The notes: generated by a model not told the origin, from the sequence alone. 64,000 nt of DNA from Amphritea atlantica (GCF_900111095.1 NZ_FOGB01000009.1:99012-163011), one strand, 5' to 3'; positions 8,757-17,778 are shown, counted from the first letter of the stretch. A program made the numbers and translations.

Positions 8757-9668
8757 TTAGCGAAACAACTTCTTCCCCGTTGTCACGATTGCCAGCACCA
8801 CCGCCCCGGCAATCAGCCCCACCACGGCATCCAGCAACACCGGCACCAGCCAGTGCAACACCGCATTCATATCGACGATCAGACTTTCCACAAAGTGATG
8901 CAGAAACGGTAAACCATGCACCAGGATACCGCCGCCCACCAGAAACATGGCGATAGTGCCGACAACCGACAAAATCTTCATCAACCTGGGGGCCGCCAGA
9001 ACGATTCCCCGCCCCACTCTTCTGGTCAGATGACCAGCTTCTGGCTTACGCACCATATAGAGGCCCAGATCGTCCAGCTTGACGATTCCCGCCACCAGTC
9101 CATAAACCCCGACCGTTACCAATAGCGCGATCCCCAGCATCACCCCCAGCTGTACCGGCAGCGTCTCTGCCGCGACCGTCCCCAGCGTCAGCACGATAAT
9201 CTCAGCCGACAGGATGAAGTCAGTACGAATCGCCCCTTTAATCTTCTGCTTTTCAAATTCAACGATGTTAATGTCGCCACTGGCCACCGCAGAGGTCAGC
9301 TCAGCATGATGCTTACCTTCATCATCAGCGGAATGGAAAAACTGGTGGGCGACCTTTTCAAACCCTTCAAAACAGAGATAGAGCCCACCCAGCATCAACA
9401 GCGGGATAATCAGCCAGGGGATAAAATAACTGATCGCCATCGCCCCCGGCACCAGTATCATCTTGTTCACCAGTGAGCCTTTAGCCACCGCCCACACCAC
9501 CGGAAGTTCCCGGTCAGCCCGCACCCCCGATACCTGCTCGGCATTCAGTGCCAGATCATCCCCCAGTACTCCGGCGGTTTTGCCCGCTGCCACTTTGGTC
9601 ATACTGGCAACATCATCCAGCAGTGTCGCGATATCATCAATTAATGCAAGAAGGCTTGAGCCTGCCAT
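8757..9668 (-). CDS. DUF808 (YedI-like) membrane protein
   Basis: 303 residues. The N-terminal SSLLALIDDIATLLDDVASMTKVAA segment and the following GVLGDDLALNAEQ are characteristic of the DUF808/YedI family. Five or six hydrophobic helices follow, from about residue 75 on. It is an inner-membrane protein of unknown function. It is a single gene, convergent with ppa. Confidence 0.85.
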   Translation of the reverse strand: MAGSSLLALIDDIATLLDDVASMTKVAAGKTAGVLGDDLALNAEQVSGVRADRELPVVWAVAKGSLVNKMILVPGAMAISYFIPWLIIPLLMLGGLYLCFEGFEKVAHQFFHSADDEGKHHAELTSAVASGDINIVEFEKQKIKGAIRTDFILSAEIIVLTLGTVAAETLPVQLGVMLGIALLVTVGVYGLVAGIVKLDDLGLYMVRKPEAGHLTRRVGRGIVLAAPRLMKILSVVGTIAMFLVGGGILVHGLPFLHHFVESLIVDMNAVLHWLVPVLLDAVVGLIAGAVVLAIVTTGKKLFR

Positions 9669-9884
9669 GTTCCGGTCCTTTTAAACGACTATTTCCTGAG
9701 GTGTTCTCTCTTTTGCAGAGGATACTCAATTATGGCGATGATTGTCTGTCACAGAGCAAAAATTTCTTATTTCAGGCCAACCGACCGGTTATCCATGTGA
9801 TAATAAAACCACTATCCGGGTAGAGACTGCTTAGCAAAGTAGCTCTGGGAGAGAGCCTCAGCAACGGGAGTGTTAACAGAGATC

Positions 9885-10223
9885 ATGGCAAAGAGAGCAA
9901 AAGTATCCAACGAAGTGGTGGCAGAAGCGATGCAGGTTGCCAAAGCCACTCAGCGACCAGGACAGACCAAAGAGCAGACCAAACTGATCGCTCAGGGCAT
10001 CCAGAAAGGGATTGAGGAGTATAAAAAGCGCCATAAGGAAAAATCCCGGGAGCTGGACAAACAGAAGCGAAAACTGCAGCAAGCGCAAAAACAGGATGCC
10101 CAGCAAACAACAACTGAAGCTGTAACAGAGACTGTCTATGTACAGAGTCGCTTGAGCTGGGGGTTATTGCTGCTAAGCTGGGCAGGTTTCGCTGTCTACG
10201 CGGCGTTTTATAATCCTCTTTAA
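9885..10223 (+). CDS. DUF2956 family protein
   Basis: 112 residues from the ATG at 9885. The N-terminal half is the conserved VAEAMQVAKATQRPGQTKEQTKLIAQGI region of DUF2956, followed by a very basic Lys/Gln-rich stretch likely to form a coiled coil, and a single C-terminal membrane helix at about 90-108. So it is probably a tail-anchored inner-membrane protein with its charged domain in the cytoplasm. A GTG at 9870 is a possible earlier start. The stop codon is the first part of a 15-bp tandem repeat. Function unknown. Confidence 0.75.
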   Translation: MAKRAKVSNEVVAEAMQVAKATQRPGQTKEQTKLIAQGIQKGIEEYKKRHKEKSRELDKQKRKLQQAQKQDAQQTTTEAVTETVYVQSRLSWGLLLLSWAGFAVYAAFYNPL

Positions 10224-10265
10224 GCGGCTTTATAGTAAGTGGCTTTATAATAAGTGGCTTTATAA
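10221..10265 (+). repeat. Three 15-bp tandem repeats at a stop codon
   Basis: Three direct units of TAAGTGGCTTTATAA type (10221-10235, 10236-10250, 10251-10265); the last two are identical and the first differs by two bases. The first unit begins with the stop codon of the DUF2956 gene. Confidence 0.85.
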
Positions 10266-10303
10266 CTCAGAACTAAGCGCTGAAATTAAAAAAGGAAACG
10301 ACA

Positions 10304-10906
10304 TCAGTAGCTGTTTTCCAATAGCACCTCCTCTAAAGGCAACTGCCCGGCCCTTGGATTAGCGGGTCTGTCCGCCTTGCCCAGGGTGATGATCATACTG
10401 ATCAGATGGCCCGCAGGCAGATTAATAATCCTGGCAACCTGCTCACTGTCGAAGCCAATCATAGGGCAGGTATCATACCCCAGTGCTTTAGCGGCCAGCA
10501 TCAGCGTCTGCGCCGCCATACCACTGGAGCGCAACGCTTCATCCCGTTGCAGTTGGCCTTTACCCTCATAGAAGGCTTGCAGCATCGGCAGCATCACTGA
10601 CTGAACCTCGGCATTGGTATTGGCCCAGTAACGCTGTGGGTCATCACTCCAGGCCTGGGTATCTGCACAAAGAATTATCAGTTCTGCCGCTTCGGTTATC
10701 TGGGTCTGTCCCCAGGCCGCCTCCTGAATTCTGCTACGCTGCTGCGGGTCGGTCACCCTGACAAATCGCCAGTGTTGAATATTGTAGGAGGTGGGTGACA
10801 GCAGCACCGCTTGCATAATGCGCTCGAAATCAGCCTCGCTGACCGTTTCGTTGCTGGAGTAATGCTTAATCGCGCGGCGCGCTTCAATGGCTGTAAAAAG
10901 GTCCAT
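10304..10906 (-). CDS. Nitroreductase-family FMN-dependent oxidoreductase
   Basis: 200 residues. N-terminal IEARRAIKHY (FMN phosphate-binding Arg region) and SPTSYNIQHWRFV are typical of nitroreductases; the C-terminal part has the YDTCPMIGFD segment. Such enzymes use NAD(P)H and FMN to reduce nitro compounds or quinones in the cytoplasm. The true substrate cannot be told. The upstream region holds the TTATTGACCGATAA palindrome that recurs before the hydroxyacyl-CoA dehydrogenase gene. A LysR gene follows upstream in the same orientation. Confidence 0.85.
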   Translation of the reverse strand: MDLFTAIEARRAIKHYSSNETVSEADFERIMQAVLLSPTSYNIQHWRFVRVTDPQQRSRIQEAAWGQTQITEAAELIILCADTQAWSDDPQRYWANTNAEVQSVMLPMLQAFYEGKGQLQRDEALRSSGMAAQTLMLAAKALGYDTCPMIGFDSEQVARIINLPAGHLISMIITLGKADRPANPRAGQLPLEEVLLENSY

Positions 10907-10994
10907 AATAAATCCTTAACTGTTCATCGGTTTAATGGGACTGAACAGATCACCAAAGGCTCTGTCAGACCATGACCAACAGGTTAAATTGTTT

Positions 10995-11009
10995 ATTATT
11001 GACCGATAA
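10995..11009. promoter_or_regulatory. Candidate operator, copy 1 of a shared 15-mer
   Basis: ATTATTGACCGATAA, which contains the imperfect palindrome TTATTGACCGATAA. It lies 89 bases upstream of the nitroreductase start. The identical 15-mer stands at 20557-20571, 38 bases upstream of another minus-strand gene. Confidence 0.4.
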
Positions 11010-11059
11010 TCCCCTTTTTTATCAAAATAATGTTGAGCAAAAACGAACAGTGAACAGCA

Positions 11060-11977
11060 CTATATTTCGATCCCCTGCTCCCAATAGGGGGTTTCACTGC
11101 CAAAATATTCAATAGCAAAATCCAGAAAGGCGCGAACCTTGGCTGGCATATACTGACGTTCTATCAGCACCGCATTTATATCCAGCTCCGGCATCTTATA
11201 CTCGGGAAACAGTACCACCAGCTTCCCCGCGCGGATATCAGGCCCCGCAACAAAAGTGGGTAAGCGCGCGATTCCAAGCCCCTGGCGCACCGCTTCCAGC
11301 AACGCTTCACTGTTATTCACCTGATAGCTGCCTGACACCACCACTGAGTGGCGCTGATTACCCTGAGTGAAACTCCACTCTTTCACATCATTTGAGTAGC
11401 TGAATGAGAGACAGTTATGCTGCAACAGGTCATCCAGCTGTTGCGGATAACCATGACGATCAAGATAGTCTGGAGAGGCACAGAGCACGCTGTTCAGAGT
11501 CGCCAGCCTACGGGCCACCAGCGTCGAATCCGGCAGCGCTCCGCCACGGATCGCAATATCAAAGCCACCACTGACCAGATCGAGTCGTTTATCGTCCATC
11601 ACCAAGTCGATACGGATCCTGGGATATTTTTTCAGAAATTCGGGGATCATCGGGGCCATATGCAAACGACCAAAGGACATCGGGGTGTTGATACGCAGCC
11701 GTCCCTGAGGTTCACCCTGCAACTGAGCCACCGCATCCTCGGCATCCCGGGCTGCCAGGTTGGCCTTCAAAGCATGCTCGAAATAGTGCTCCCCCGCTTC
11801 AGTCAGACTCAGCTTGCGGGTCGTCCGGTGCAACAACTTAACGCCGAGCTGCTGCTCTAACTGCGATATCCGCTTACTCACCGCGGATTTAGAGATGCCC
11901 AGAAAGCGGGCCGCCGGCGAAAAACCACCATACTGCACCACGGCAACAAACACCGGAATTGCACCCATCGTATCCAT
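11060..11977 (-). CDS. LysR-family transcriptional regulator
   Basis: 305 residues. The N-terminal winged helix-turn-helix (about 1-60) reads FSPAARFLGISKSAVSKRISQLEQQLGVKLLHRTTR, as in the LTTR family; the rest is the periplasmic-binding-like effector domain. It resembles the subgroup that regulates single neighbouring genes. It is divergent from the EamA transporter (141 bases between the starts) and could control it, or the nitroreductase behind it, but no operator is proven. Effector unknown. Confidence 0.9.
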   Translation of the reverse strand: MDTMGAIPVFVAVVQYGGFSPAARFLGISKSAVSKRISQLEQQLGVKLLHRTTRKLSLTEAGEHYFEHALKANLAARDAEDAVAQLQGEPQGRLRINTPMSFGRLHMAPMIPEFLKKYPRIRIDLVMDDKRLDLVSGGFDIAIRGGALPDSTLVARRLATLNSVLCASPDYLDRHGYPQQLDDLLQHNCLSFSYSNDVKEWSFTQGNQRHSVVVSGSYQVNNSEALLEAVRQGLGIARLPTFVAGPDIRAGKLVVLFPEYKMPELDINAVLIERQYMPAKVRAFLDFAIEYFGSETPYWEQGIEI

Positions 11978-12072
11978 ACAACCCTCACTGTTTACTTTAA
12001 CTCAACAGTCATTCTCCAAAAACAGGGATTATCAGTCAATTGAAAACGGGTTAATCTGCACTCCATCGCTCC

Positions 12073-12111
12073 AAAGCACTAATAAAAAGCACTAATAAAA
12101 AGCATTAAGAG
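12073..12111 (+). repeat. 13-bp tandem repeats before the transporter gene
   Basis: Three units of AAAGCACTAATAA type (12073-12085, 12086-12098, 12099-12111); the first two are identical and the third ends in AAGAG, which probably acts as the ribosome-binding site for the gene at 12118. Confidence 0.8.
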
Positions 12112-12117
12112 AACACT

Positions 12118-13047
12118 ATGAACAACCAGCCCCCACAATATTCACGCGCACTGATTCATCTGCTGATGCTACTGATGGTGGCGCTTGTCGCCAGCTCCTT
12201 TCCTGTTGGCGCGCTGATCACCGAAGGGCTGCCACCTGAAGTGATGATGCTGATTCGTTTTGTGTTAGCCGCGCTACTGTTTGCCCCCTATGTGTTTATT
12301 AAAAATGGCTGGCACCTGCCATCAGCCCGACGATTGCTGGTCTATGCCATTTTAAGTATTCCGTTAGTCGTTTTTTTCTGGTGTATGTTTGAGGCACTGC
12401 GCTATACCAGCGCTCTGAATACCGGCGCAATCTACACCACCGTGCCTGCCATTACGGCGTTCTATGTGTTTTTTATCAACCGGGAAACAACGGGAAAGCG
12501 CCGGGCCAGCGGACTGCTGCTGGGCACCCTGGGCGCCCTGTGGATTGTATTCCGTGGCGACCTTAACAGCCTGTTACAGCTGGATATTAATCGCGGTGAT
12601 CTGCTGTTTATGATCGGCTGTCTGTTTATGGGCACCTACAATCCGCTGATCAGAAAATTCTATGCCGGTGAGCCGATGGAGATGATGACATTCTGGGTGA
12701 TCAGCTTCGGTGCCGTCTGGCTGTTGCTGCTGTCTATGCCAAACCTGGGACAGATTGCATGGACTGAAGTCGACATCAACGTCTATCTGGGCGTGCTCTA
12801 TCTCGCCGTCTTCACCACCCTGGTCAGCTTCTTTTTGCTGCAGTTAGGCACCATCACACTGGGGGCAACGCAGGTGGCCGCTTATGGTTTCCTGACGCCA
12901 ATCTTTGTCGTGCTTCTCAACCTGTTACTCGGTTCGGCGGTGTTCCAGTGGCAGCTGTTACCCGGCATTGTGTTGGTGCTGATCGCCATGCTACTGGTGC
13001 AGCGTGATGGCCGTTATCCACAACAAGCCAGAGTGGCAGATAGATAG
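12118..13047 (+). CDS. EamA/DMT-family transporter
   Basis: 309 residues with about ten hydrophobic helices in two EamA halves (about 10-140 and 160-300), the layout of drug/metabolite transporters such as RhaT or YdcZ relatives. The first helix region reads LMVALVASSFPVGALI with the EGLPPEVMMLIRFVLAALLF motif typical of the family. It is probably an inner-membrane exporter of small metabolites. It is divergently transcribed from the LysR gene, which makes that regulator its likely controller (inference). Confidence 0.88.
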   Translation: MNNQPPQYSRALIHLLMLLMVALVASSFPVGALITEGLPPEVMMLIRFVLAALLFAPYVFIKNGWHLPSARRLLVYAILSIPLVVFFWCMFEALRYTSALNTGAIYTTVPAITAFYVFFINRETTGKRRASGLLLGTLGALWIVFRGDLNSLLQLDINRGDLLFMIGCLFMGTYNPLIRKFYAGEPMEMMTFWVISFGAVWLLLLSMPNLGQIAWTEVDINVYLGVLYLAVFTTLVSFFLLQLGTITLGATQVAAYGFLTPIFVVLLNLLLGSAVFQWQLLPGIVLVLIAMLLVQRDGRYPQQARVADR

Positions 13048-13146
13048 TCAGATTGTCCTAATTAGTTAAGCGGCGCACATATCCCGATACCACTTTTCTG
13101 CTAATATGATCATCTTTGGTAACAGTTTCCACAGAGGTTAACTCAG

Positions 13147-13992
13147 ATGAAGTTTGAAGGTACCGAGCGCTATGTTGCGACTGATGATCTGCGGATGGCG
13201 GTCAACGCTGCCGCAACACTGCAACGCCCCCTGCTGATCAAAGGTGAACCGGGTACCGGCAAAACCATGCTCGCCGATGAGGTGGCGCTGGCGTTTGGTA
13301 AAAAGCTGCTGCGCTGGCATATCAAATCAACCACTAAAGCTCAGCAGGGCCTGTATGAATACGATGCGGTTTCCCGGCTGCGGGATTCCCAGCTGGGTGA
13401 TGACCGGGTACACGATATTAACAACTACATCCGCAAAGGGATGCTGTGGGAAGCGTTCGATGCCGATGAGCAGGTAGTGCTGCTGATTGATGAGATCGAT
13501 AAAGCGGATATCGAGTTTCCCAATGACCTGCTGGTCGAGCTGGATAAGATGGAGTTCAGCGTTTACGAGACCGGTGAAACGGTGGTCGCTAAACATCGTC
13601 CGATTATTATTATCACCAGCAACAACGAAAAAGAGCTGCCCGATGCCTTTCTGCGCCGCTGCTTTTTCCACTATATCAACTTCCCCAATGCGGAAACCAT
13701 GAAGCAGATCGTCGATGTTCACTTCCCGAACATTCAGAAAGATCTGGTTAATGAAGCGCTGGAGATCTTCTTCCAGGTGCGTGAGATCAACGGCCTGAAA
13801 AAGAAGCCATCAACCTCAGAGCTGATCGACTGGCTAAAGCTGCTGCTGGCGGACAACATCCCCGTTGATCTGCTGCAAAACCGTAATCCCGGCGAAGCGA
13901 TTCCGCCGCTGTATGGCGCCCTACTGAAGAATGAGCAGGATGTGCATATGCTGCAACGACTGGCATTTATGGCCCGCCGCGAAAGCCGCTAA
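13147..13992 (+). CDS. MoxR-family AAA+ ATPase
   Basis: 281 residues. Walker A is GEPGTGKT (about 37-44), Walker B LLIDEIDKAD (about 115-124), sensor 1 IITSNNEKELPD, and the arginine-finger region AFLRRCFFHYI. MoxR ATPases work with a von Willebrand A-domain partner to activate or load cofactors into target complexes. The partner gene follows 13 bases downstream. The chaperone's client cannot be inferred here because no CO dehydrogenase or methanol dehydrogenase genes are nearby. Confidence 0.93.
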   Translation: MKFEGTERYVATDDLRMAVNAAATLQRPLLIKGEPGTGKTMLADEVALAFGKKLLRWHIKSTTKAQQGLYEYDAVSRLRDSQLGDDRVHDINNYIRKGMLWEAFDADEQVVLLIDEIDKADIEFPNDLLVELDKMEFSVYETGETVVAKHRPIIIITSNNEKELPDAFLRRCFFHYINFPNAETMKQIVDVHFPNIQKDLVNEALEIFFQVREINGLKKKPSTSELIDWLKLLLADNIPVDLLQNRNPGEAIPPLYGALLKNEQDVHMLQRLAFMARRESR

Positions 13993-14005
13993 ACCGGAGT
14001 CACTG

Positions 14006-15181
14006 ATGCTAGTTGATTTCTTCTACACCCTGCGCAAGGCACAGGTGCCGGTCTCAATCAAAGAGCTGCTGACCCTGCTGGAAGCACTGGAAAATCATCT
14101 CGCCTTTGCCAGCTGGGATGATTTCTATCTGCTGGCCCGCACCTGTCTGGTGAAAGATGAGAAATATTTCGACCGTTTTGATCTGGCTTTCGGCTACTAC
14201 TTTAAAGGGCTGGCCGAACTGCCTGACCCGTTCGACAACGTTGTTCCGGAACAGTGGCTGGAATCTGACTTTATCAAAAACCTGACTGACGAAGAGAAAG
14301 CTGAGATCGAAAAACTCGGCGGTCTGGATAAACTGATGGAGACCCTGGCCAAACGCTTTGAAGAGCAGAAAAAGCGCCACGCAGGGGGCAGCAAATGGAT
14401 CGGCACCGGCGGCACCTCACCGTTCGGTCATAGCGGTTACAACCCGGAAGGGGTGCGTATCGGCGGTGAAAGCAAACATAAACGCGCGGTGAAAGTGTGG
14501 GAGAAACGCCAGTTCCGCGATCTCGATGACAGTGTCGAGCTGGGCACCCGTAATCTTAAAGTTGCCCTGCGCAAACTGCGTAAATTCGCCCGCACCGGTG
14601 CCGCCGACGAACTGGATCTGGATGACACCATCCGCTCCACCGCCAATAATGCCGGACTGCTGGATCTGAAGATGGTGCCAGAACGGCATAACGCCGCCAA
14701 AGTCCTGCTGTTCTTCGATGTCGGCGGCTCAATGGACCCATATATCCGCCAGTGTGAGCAGCTGTTCTCCGCTGCCCGCACCGAGTTCAAACATCTGGAA
14801 TACTTCTACTTCCATAACTGTGTTTACGAACGGGTGTGGAAAGATAATAAGCGCCGCTGGAATGAACATATCGACACCTTCGACCTGCTGCACACCTATG
14901 GCCGGGACTACCGGGTTATCTTTGTCGGCGATGCGGCGATGGCCCCCTACGAAGTCTCCGAGCGCTATGGCAGTGTTGAACACCGCAACCCAGAACCGGG
15001 CAGTGTCTGGATGCAACGCATTCTGGACACCTGGGACAAAGCGATCTGGCTCAACCCCAGCCACCCGCGCTACTGGGACTACACCGCCAGCACCCAGATG
15101 ATAAAAAATATTATGGATAACAAGATGTACCCCCTGACCCTTGAGGGGCTGGAGGATGGCATTCGCTATCTGTCAAAGTAA
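14006..15181 (+). CDS. VWA-domain protein, CoxE-like partner of MoxR
   Basis: 391 residues. I chose the ATG at 14006 because GGAG lies 7 bases upstream and the protein then begins MLVDFFYTLRKAQVPVS like CoxE-type proteins. The N-terminal 200 residues are helical and charged, with a Gly-rich stretch; the C-terminal VWA domain starts at about residue 230 with LLFFDVGGSMDPYI. The MIDAS motif is therefore DxGGS instead of DxSxS. It is in an operon with the MoxR ATPase. Confidence 0.88.
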   Translation: MLVDFFYTLRKAQVPVSIKELLTLLEALENHLAFASWDDFYLLARTCLVKDEKYFDRFDLAFGYYFKGLAELPDPFDNVVPEQWLESDFIKNLTDEEKAEIEKLGGLDKLMETLAKRFEEQKKRHAGGSKWIGTGGTSPFGHSGYNPEGVRIGGESKHKRAVKVWEKRQFRDLDDSVELGTRNLKVALRKLRKFARTGAADELDLDDTIRSTANNAGLLDLKMVPERHNAAKVLLFFDVGGSMDPYIRQCEQLFSAARTEFKHLEYFYFHNCVYERVWKDNKRRWNEHIDTFDLLHTYGRDYRVIFVGDAAMAPYEVSERYGSVEHRNPEPGSVWMQRILDTWDKAIWLNPSHPRYWDYTASTQMIKNIMDNKMYPLTLEGLEDGIRYLSK

Positions 15182-15254
15182 CCGGCCTGACCCGGTGTTA
15201 TGCAACACTGAGCAGAGCCGCTTTGCTATAGATGAACCCCGAAGGAGCCACCCA

Positions 15255-15734
15255 TTGAAAAACACCACCACAACTTTTCTGCTATCCATCGGCTTCGCCA
15301 CCATGCTCTCCCTGCCACTACAGGCCAGTGCTCAGGATTTATCAACCGGCTCTGCCGTCAAAGCCTTTCGCGACCTGAGCACCTGTTTTATCGATTCCCT
15401 CACCGGTAAAGAGCGCAAAGAGTTGGTTAAGTGGATCTACTTTTCAATGTCCGCGCATCCGGAACTGGAATCCTACGCCAATATATCCCGAGGCGATCGG
15501 CAGAACTCCGATAAGACCGTTGGCAATCTGATCACCCGACTGTTTTCTGAGGACTGCCCCAACGAAGCAAAAGCCGCCCTTAAGACAGACCCACAGGCCC
15601 TGAAAAATGCCTTCGAGATGATCGGCAAAGTCGCCATACAGGATATCCTGTCAGACAAAAAAGTCAGAGCAAGCGTGAATAACTATGGACGATTTGTTGA
15701 TCAGGAGAAGATTAAAGGGGTGTTTGTGGAGTAG
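15255..15734 (+). CDS. Small exported protein of unknown function
   Basis: 159 residues from a TTG at 15255, chosen because AAGGAG lies 8 bases upstream and the product then starts with a clean signal peptide (basic start, hydrophobic core to about residue 20, cleavage after ASA). The mature part is about 135 residues, soluble, helical in character, with two Cys residues (in STCFIDSL and EDCPNEA) that could form a disulfide in the periplasm. I do not recognise the family. It sits 73 bases after the VWA gene and may be co-transcribed. Confidence 0.7.
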   Translation: MKNTTTTFLLSIGFATMLSLPLQASAQDLSTGSAVKAFRDLSTCFIDSLTGKERKELVKWIYFSMSAHPELESYANISRGDRQNSDKTVGNLITRLFSEDCPNEAKAALKTDPQALKNAFEMIGKVAIQDILSDKKVRASVNNYGRFVDQEKIKGVFVE

Positions 15735-15757
15735 GCCGTGTGAGGCTGTTGAGTGAA

Positions 15758-15893
15758 AGAGCTTATGCACCACAGAGAACACAGAGGGCACCGAGGTAAA
15801 AGAAAGAGTAGAAGGTTTATTGGGGAAGGGAAATATATTTGCTTACTTCTTACTTATTGTTCTGCTAAATCAGTTGCTCTGGTCCTATTGATT
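15758..15893 (+). repeat. Intergenic repeat X1-Y1
   Basis: Two modules in a row: X1 (15758-15819, containing ATGCACCACAGAGAACACAG) and Y1 (15849-15893, containing TATTGTTCTGCTAAATCA). Both recur in the opposite order, same orientation, at 16555-16672. X1 and X2 differ at about seven of 62 positions. Confidence 0.85.
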
Positions 15894-15999
15894 AGTAGTC
15901 CCACATAAGTTGCTTGTCAGGCGATTGTTCAACCACACTGTAAATATGGTGTATAAATTGCTTTAGATTGAAGGCATAAACTTTTATGGATGAAGATAA

Positions 16000-16425
16000 A
16001 TGGCCTCTATTAACATCAACGATGCAATTGCAATCCCCTTAAATCCCAAGAATCGACTATCAAAAAATGACCTCCCTACAGAAATTCAGGAACAACTAAG
16101 TATTAAGCTTCCAACTCTTCCTACGCCAGAAGAAAGGCAAGCTCAGATAGACTATCAAAATTCAATACCTCAAACGACTGTTATAGAGAGCAATGGTGAG
16201 ATTCTGGCTGCTTTTGGTGATAATGGCTGGAAGACAGTGTTCAGTAATGACGATGTGTTTGGGCAGAACCTATCTGAAACTGAGATTCTGAATATCTTTA
16301 AAAATAAATATGGAGGATCCCTTAGTATAAGAAAATATTCTTCGGAAAATGCGCCTACAATGGGGGAGGTTCATGAGATGAAATACGGGCGTCCTTTAAC
16401 ACCTAAAATCGATTATTTGGTTTAA
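16000..16425 (+). CDS. Orphan protein between intergenic repeats
   Basis: 141 residues, no signal peptide, no membrane segment. The middle (about 60-75) reads ILAAFGDNGWKTVFSNDD and the C-terminal third is basic with Pro residues. I do not recognise a family. The gene is visibly richer in A and T than its surroundings and is enclosed by the repeat pairs X1-Y1 and Y2-X2, which suggests a gene that arrived or moved as a unit (inference). The start ATG at 16000 has a weak GGATGAAG upstream. Confidence 0.6.
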   Translation: MASININDAIAIPLNPKNRLSKNDLPTEIQEQLSIKLPTLPTPEERQAQIDYQNSIPQTTVIESNGEILAAFGDNGWKTVFSNDDVFGQNLSETEILNIFKNKYGGSLSIRKYSSENAPTMGEVHEMKYGRPLTPKIDYLV

Positions 16426-16554
16426 ATATATTGCGGCAATAAGTTGCCTGATTACGGAAAATTATTGCCTGCTTTGACTATCGCCGTCGTGGTTGAGCGC
16501 CCCGTTACCGAAGCAACCCCACACAGATCCGGACGGTCTGAAGAAATATATCTG

Positions 16555-16672
16555 CTTCCTTATTGTTTTGCTAAATCAACTAGTCTGATCCTAGCGATTC
16601 CATTAGCTTTAAGAGCGTATGCACCACAGAGAACACTGAGGGCACCGAGATAAAAGCCAGAGTAGAAGGCTT
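16555..16672 (+). repeat. Intergenic repeat Y2-X2
   Basis: Y2 (16555-16599) and X2 (16612-16672) are second copies of the modules at 15758-15893 with their order exchanged. The segment just before (16426-16554) is G+C-rich and noncoding. Confidence 0.85.
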
Positions 16673-16684
16673 AAATCCCCTCCA

Positions 16685-17062
16685 TTACCTTAAATAGATA
16701 ACCAAAATGAACATTATCACCATTAAAACAAACAGACCAAGGAGCTGTTTTCTAGACGCATCTTTATAGTTAGCTCTATCTTCTTCTGTATGTTGAGACA
16801 GCTGTATTTTTACCGTATCCCTGATATACGCACCCAGAAACAGAAGAACAGTCACCAGAACGAGCCATGGAAGATACTGGAATAAAAGCACCACCAGCGC
16901 CAGATAGGGTATCCCCATTGCGACAAAAATCCCTGCCCCCAACAACCCAGGCGTAGGATGTTTCCGAACCACCGACTTACCGCATAATCTACAGCTGGCA
17001 GGGATAATCTCAGAACAGGCCAGATTACTTAAGAATCCCAATTTGTGAGCGCATCTATTCAT
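16685..17062 (-). CDS. Small membrane protein with Cys-rich N-terminus
   Basis: 125 residues if started at the ATG at 17062. The reading frame is open to 17158, and an ATG at 17080 is also possible. The N-terminal 30 residues hold four Cys, including a CRLCGK pair that looks like half of a zinc ribbon. Then come two hydrophobic helices (about 40-60 and 62-80), a charged cytoplasmic stretch and a last helix at the C-terminus. Function unknown; a zinc-ribbon membrane protein is the best description. Confidence 0.55.
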   Translation of the reverse strand: MNRCAHKLGFLSNLACSEIIPASCRLCGKSVVRKHPTPGLLGAGIFVAMGIPYLALVVLLFQYLPWLVLVTVLLFLGAYIRDTVKIQLSQHTEEDRANYKDASRKQLLGLFVLMVIMFILVIYLR

Positions 17063-17299
17063 TGAAAGATATATCACCATTATTACCGGCAGGGATGATG
17101 TATTGGTAGGCACCCGTTGAGCACGGGGTAAGAGAGTCTCAATATGTGTTTGTTGCAAACTCGTTTTGGCAACGACAATGACAGACGAAGAAAACTGGCT
17201 GACTGATTCATTAAAAAACTGACCGCTTCGCGGCCAGATAAGAGCGTTATTTTCTATTGACTCCGAGACGGCTCATATGTGTTATGACTGACCCCATAG

Positions 17300-17674
17300 C
17301 TAGTGGCCATACCCAACCATTAGCAATGCTAACCAGCCAGTAAAAAATAGAACAATAACGGCCACTGCGGAATACGCGAAGAACGTTATAACTGTAGCGA
17401 TCAACGAGTCCCCACAACATTTCTGTGCAGAAATATTACCCAAAATGAAGGCCGTGACGACAACAAGTAAATTGGTTGATTCGACAGTACTGACACTAGG
17501 TTTCGTAATGAAGTCCTTATAGATGCTAAACAGATAGCCCTCCATTAAAGGCAACCAAACGGGACAACTTAGCCCAGTTAAAATCAGGCCCCATCTTGCG
17601 ACTAATTTTGGCTCAATAGTCATAACAGTTAAATATACGACAGTGGATTTGGATAAATACGACAAAATGGTCAT
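17300..17674 (-). CDS. Small hypothetical membrane protein
   Basis: 124 residues with three probable membrane helices (about 22-45, 68-85 and 92-120) and two adjacent Cys (KCCGD) between the last two. No clear ribosome-binding site precedes the first ATG, and a second ATG 17 codons in (MTIEPKL) is possible. I do not recognise the family. It lies in the same accessory stretch as the two preceding orphan genes. Confidence 0.5.
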   Translation of the reverse strand: MTILSYLSKSTVVYLTVMTIEPKLVARWGLILTGLSCPVWLPLMEGYLFSIYKDFITKPSVSTVESTNLLVVVTAFILGNISAQKCCGDSLIATVITFFAYSAVAVIVLFFTGWLALLMVGYGH

Positions 17675-17778
17675 TGTTAAGAATTATTTGCATTTACAAT
17701 CCCTAATGCAGCGGTTATTCAGTCCTGAATTCGTTGATCATCACATAGAATTGCCCGACTGAAAAGAGTCATTAGGGC

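Noticed and set aside
16426-16554. G+C-rich segment that faintly recalls the end of a mobile intron or IS
   Set aside because: No reverse transcriptase, transposase or matching second end is present; the resemblance is too weak to support a call.
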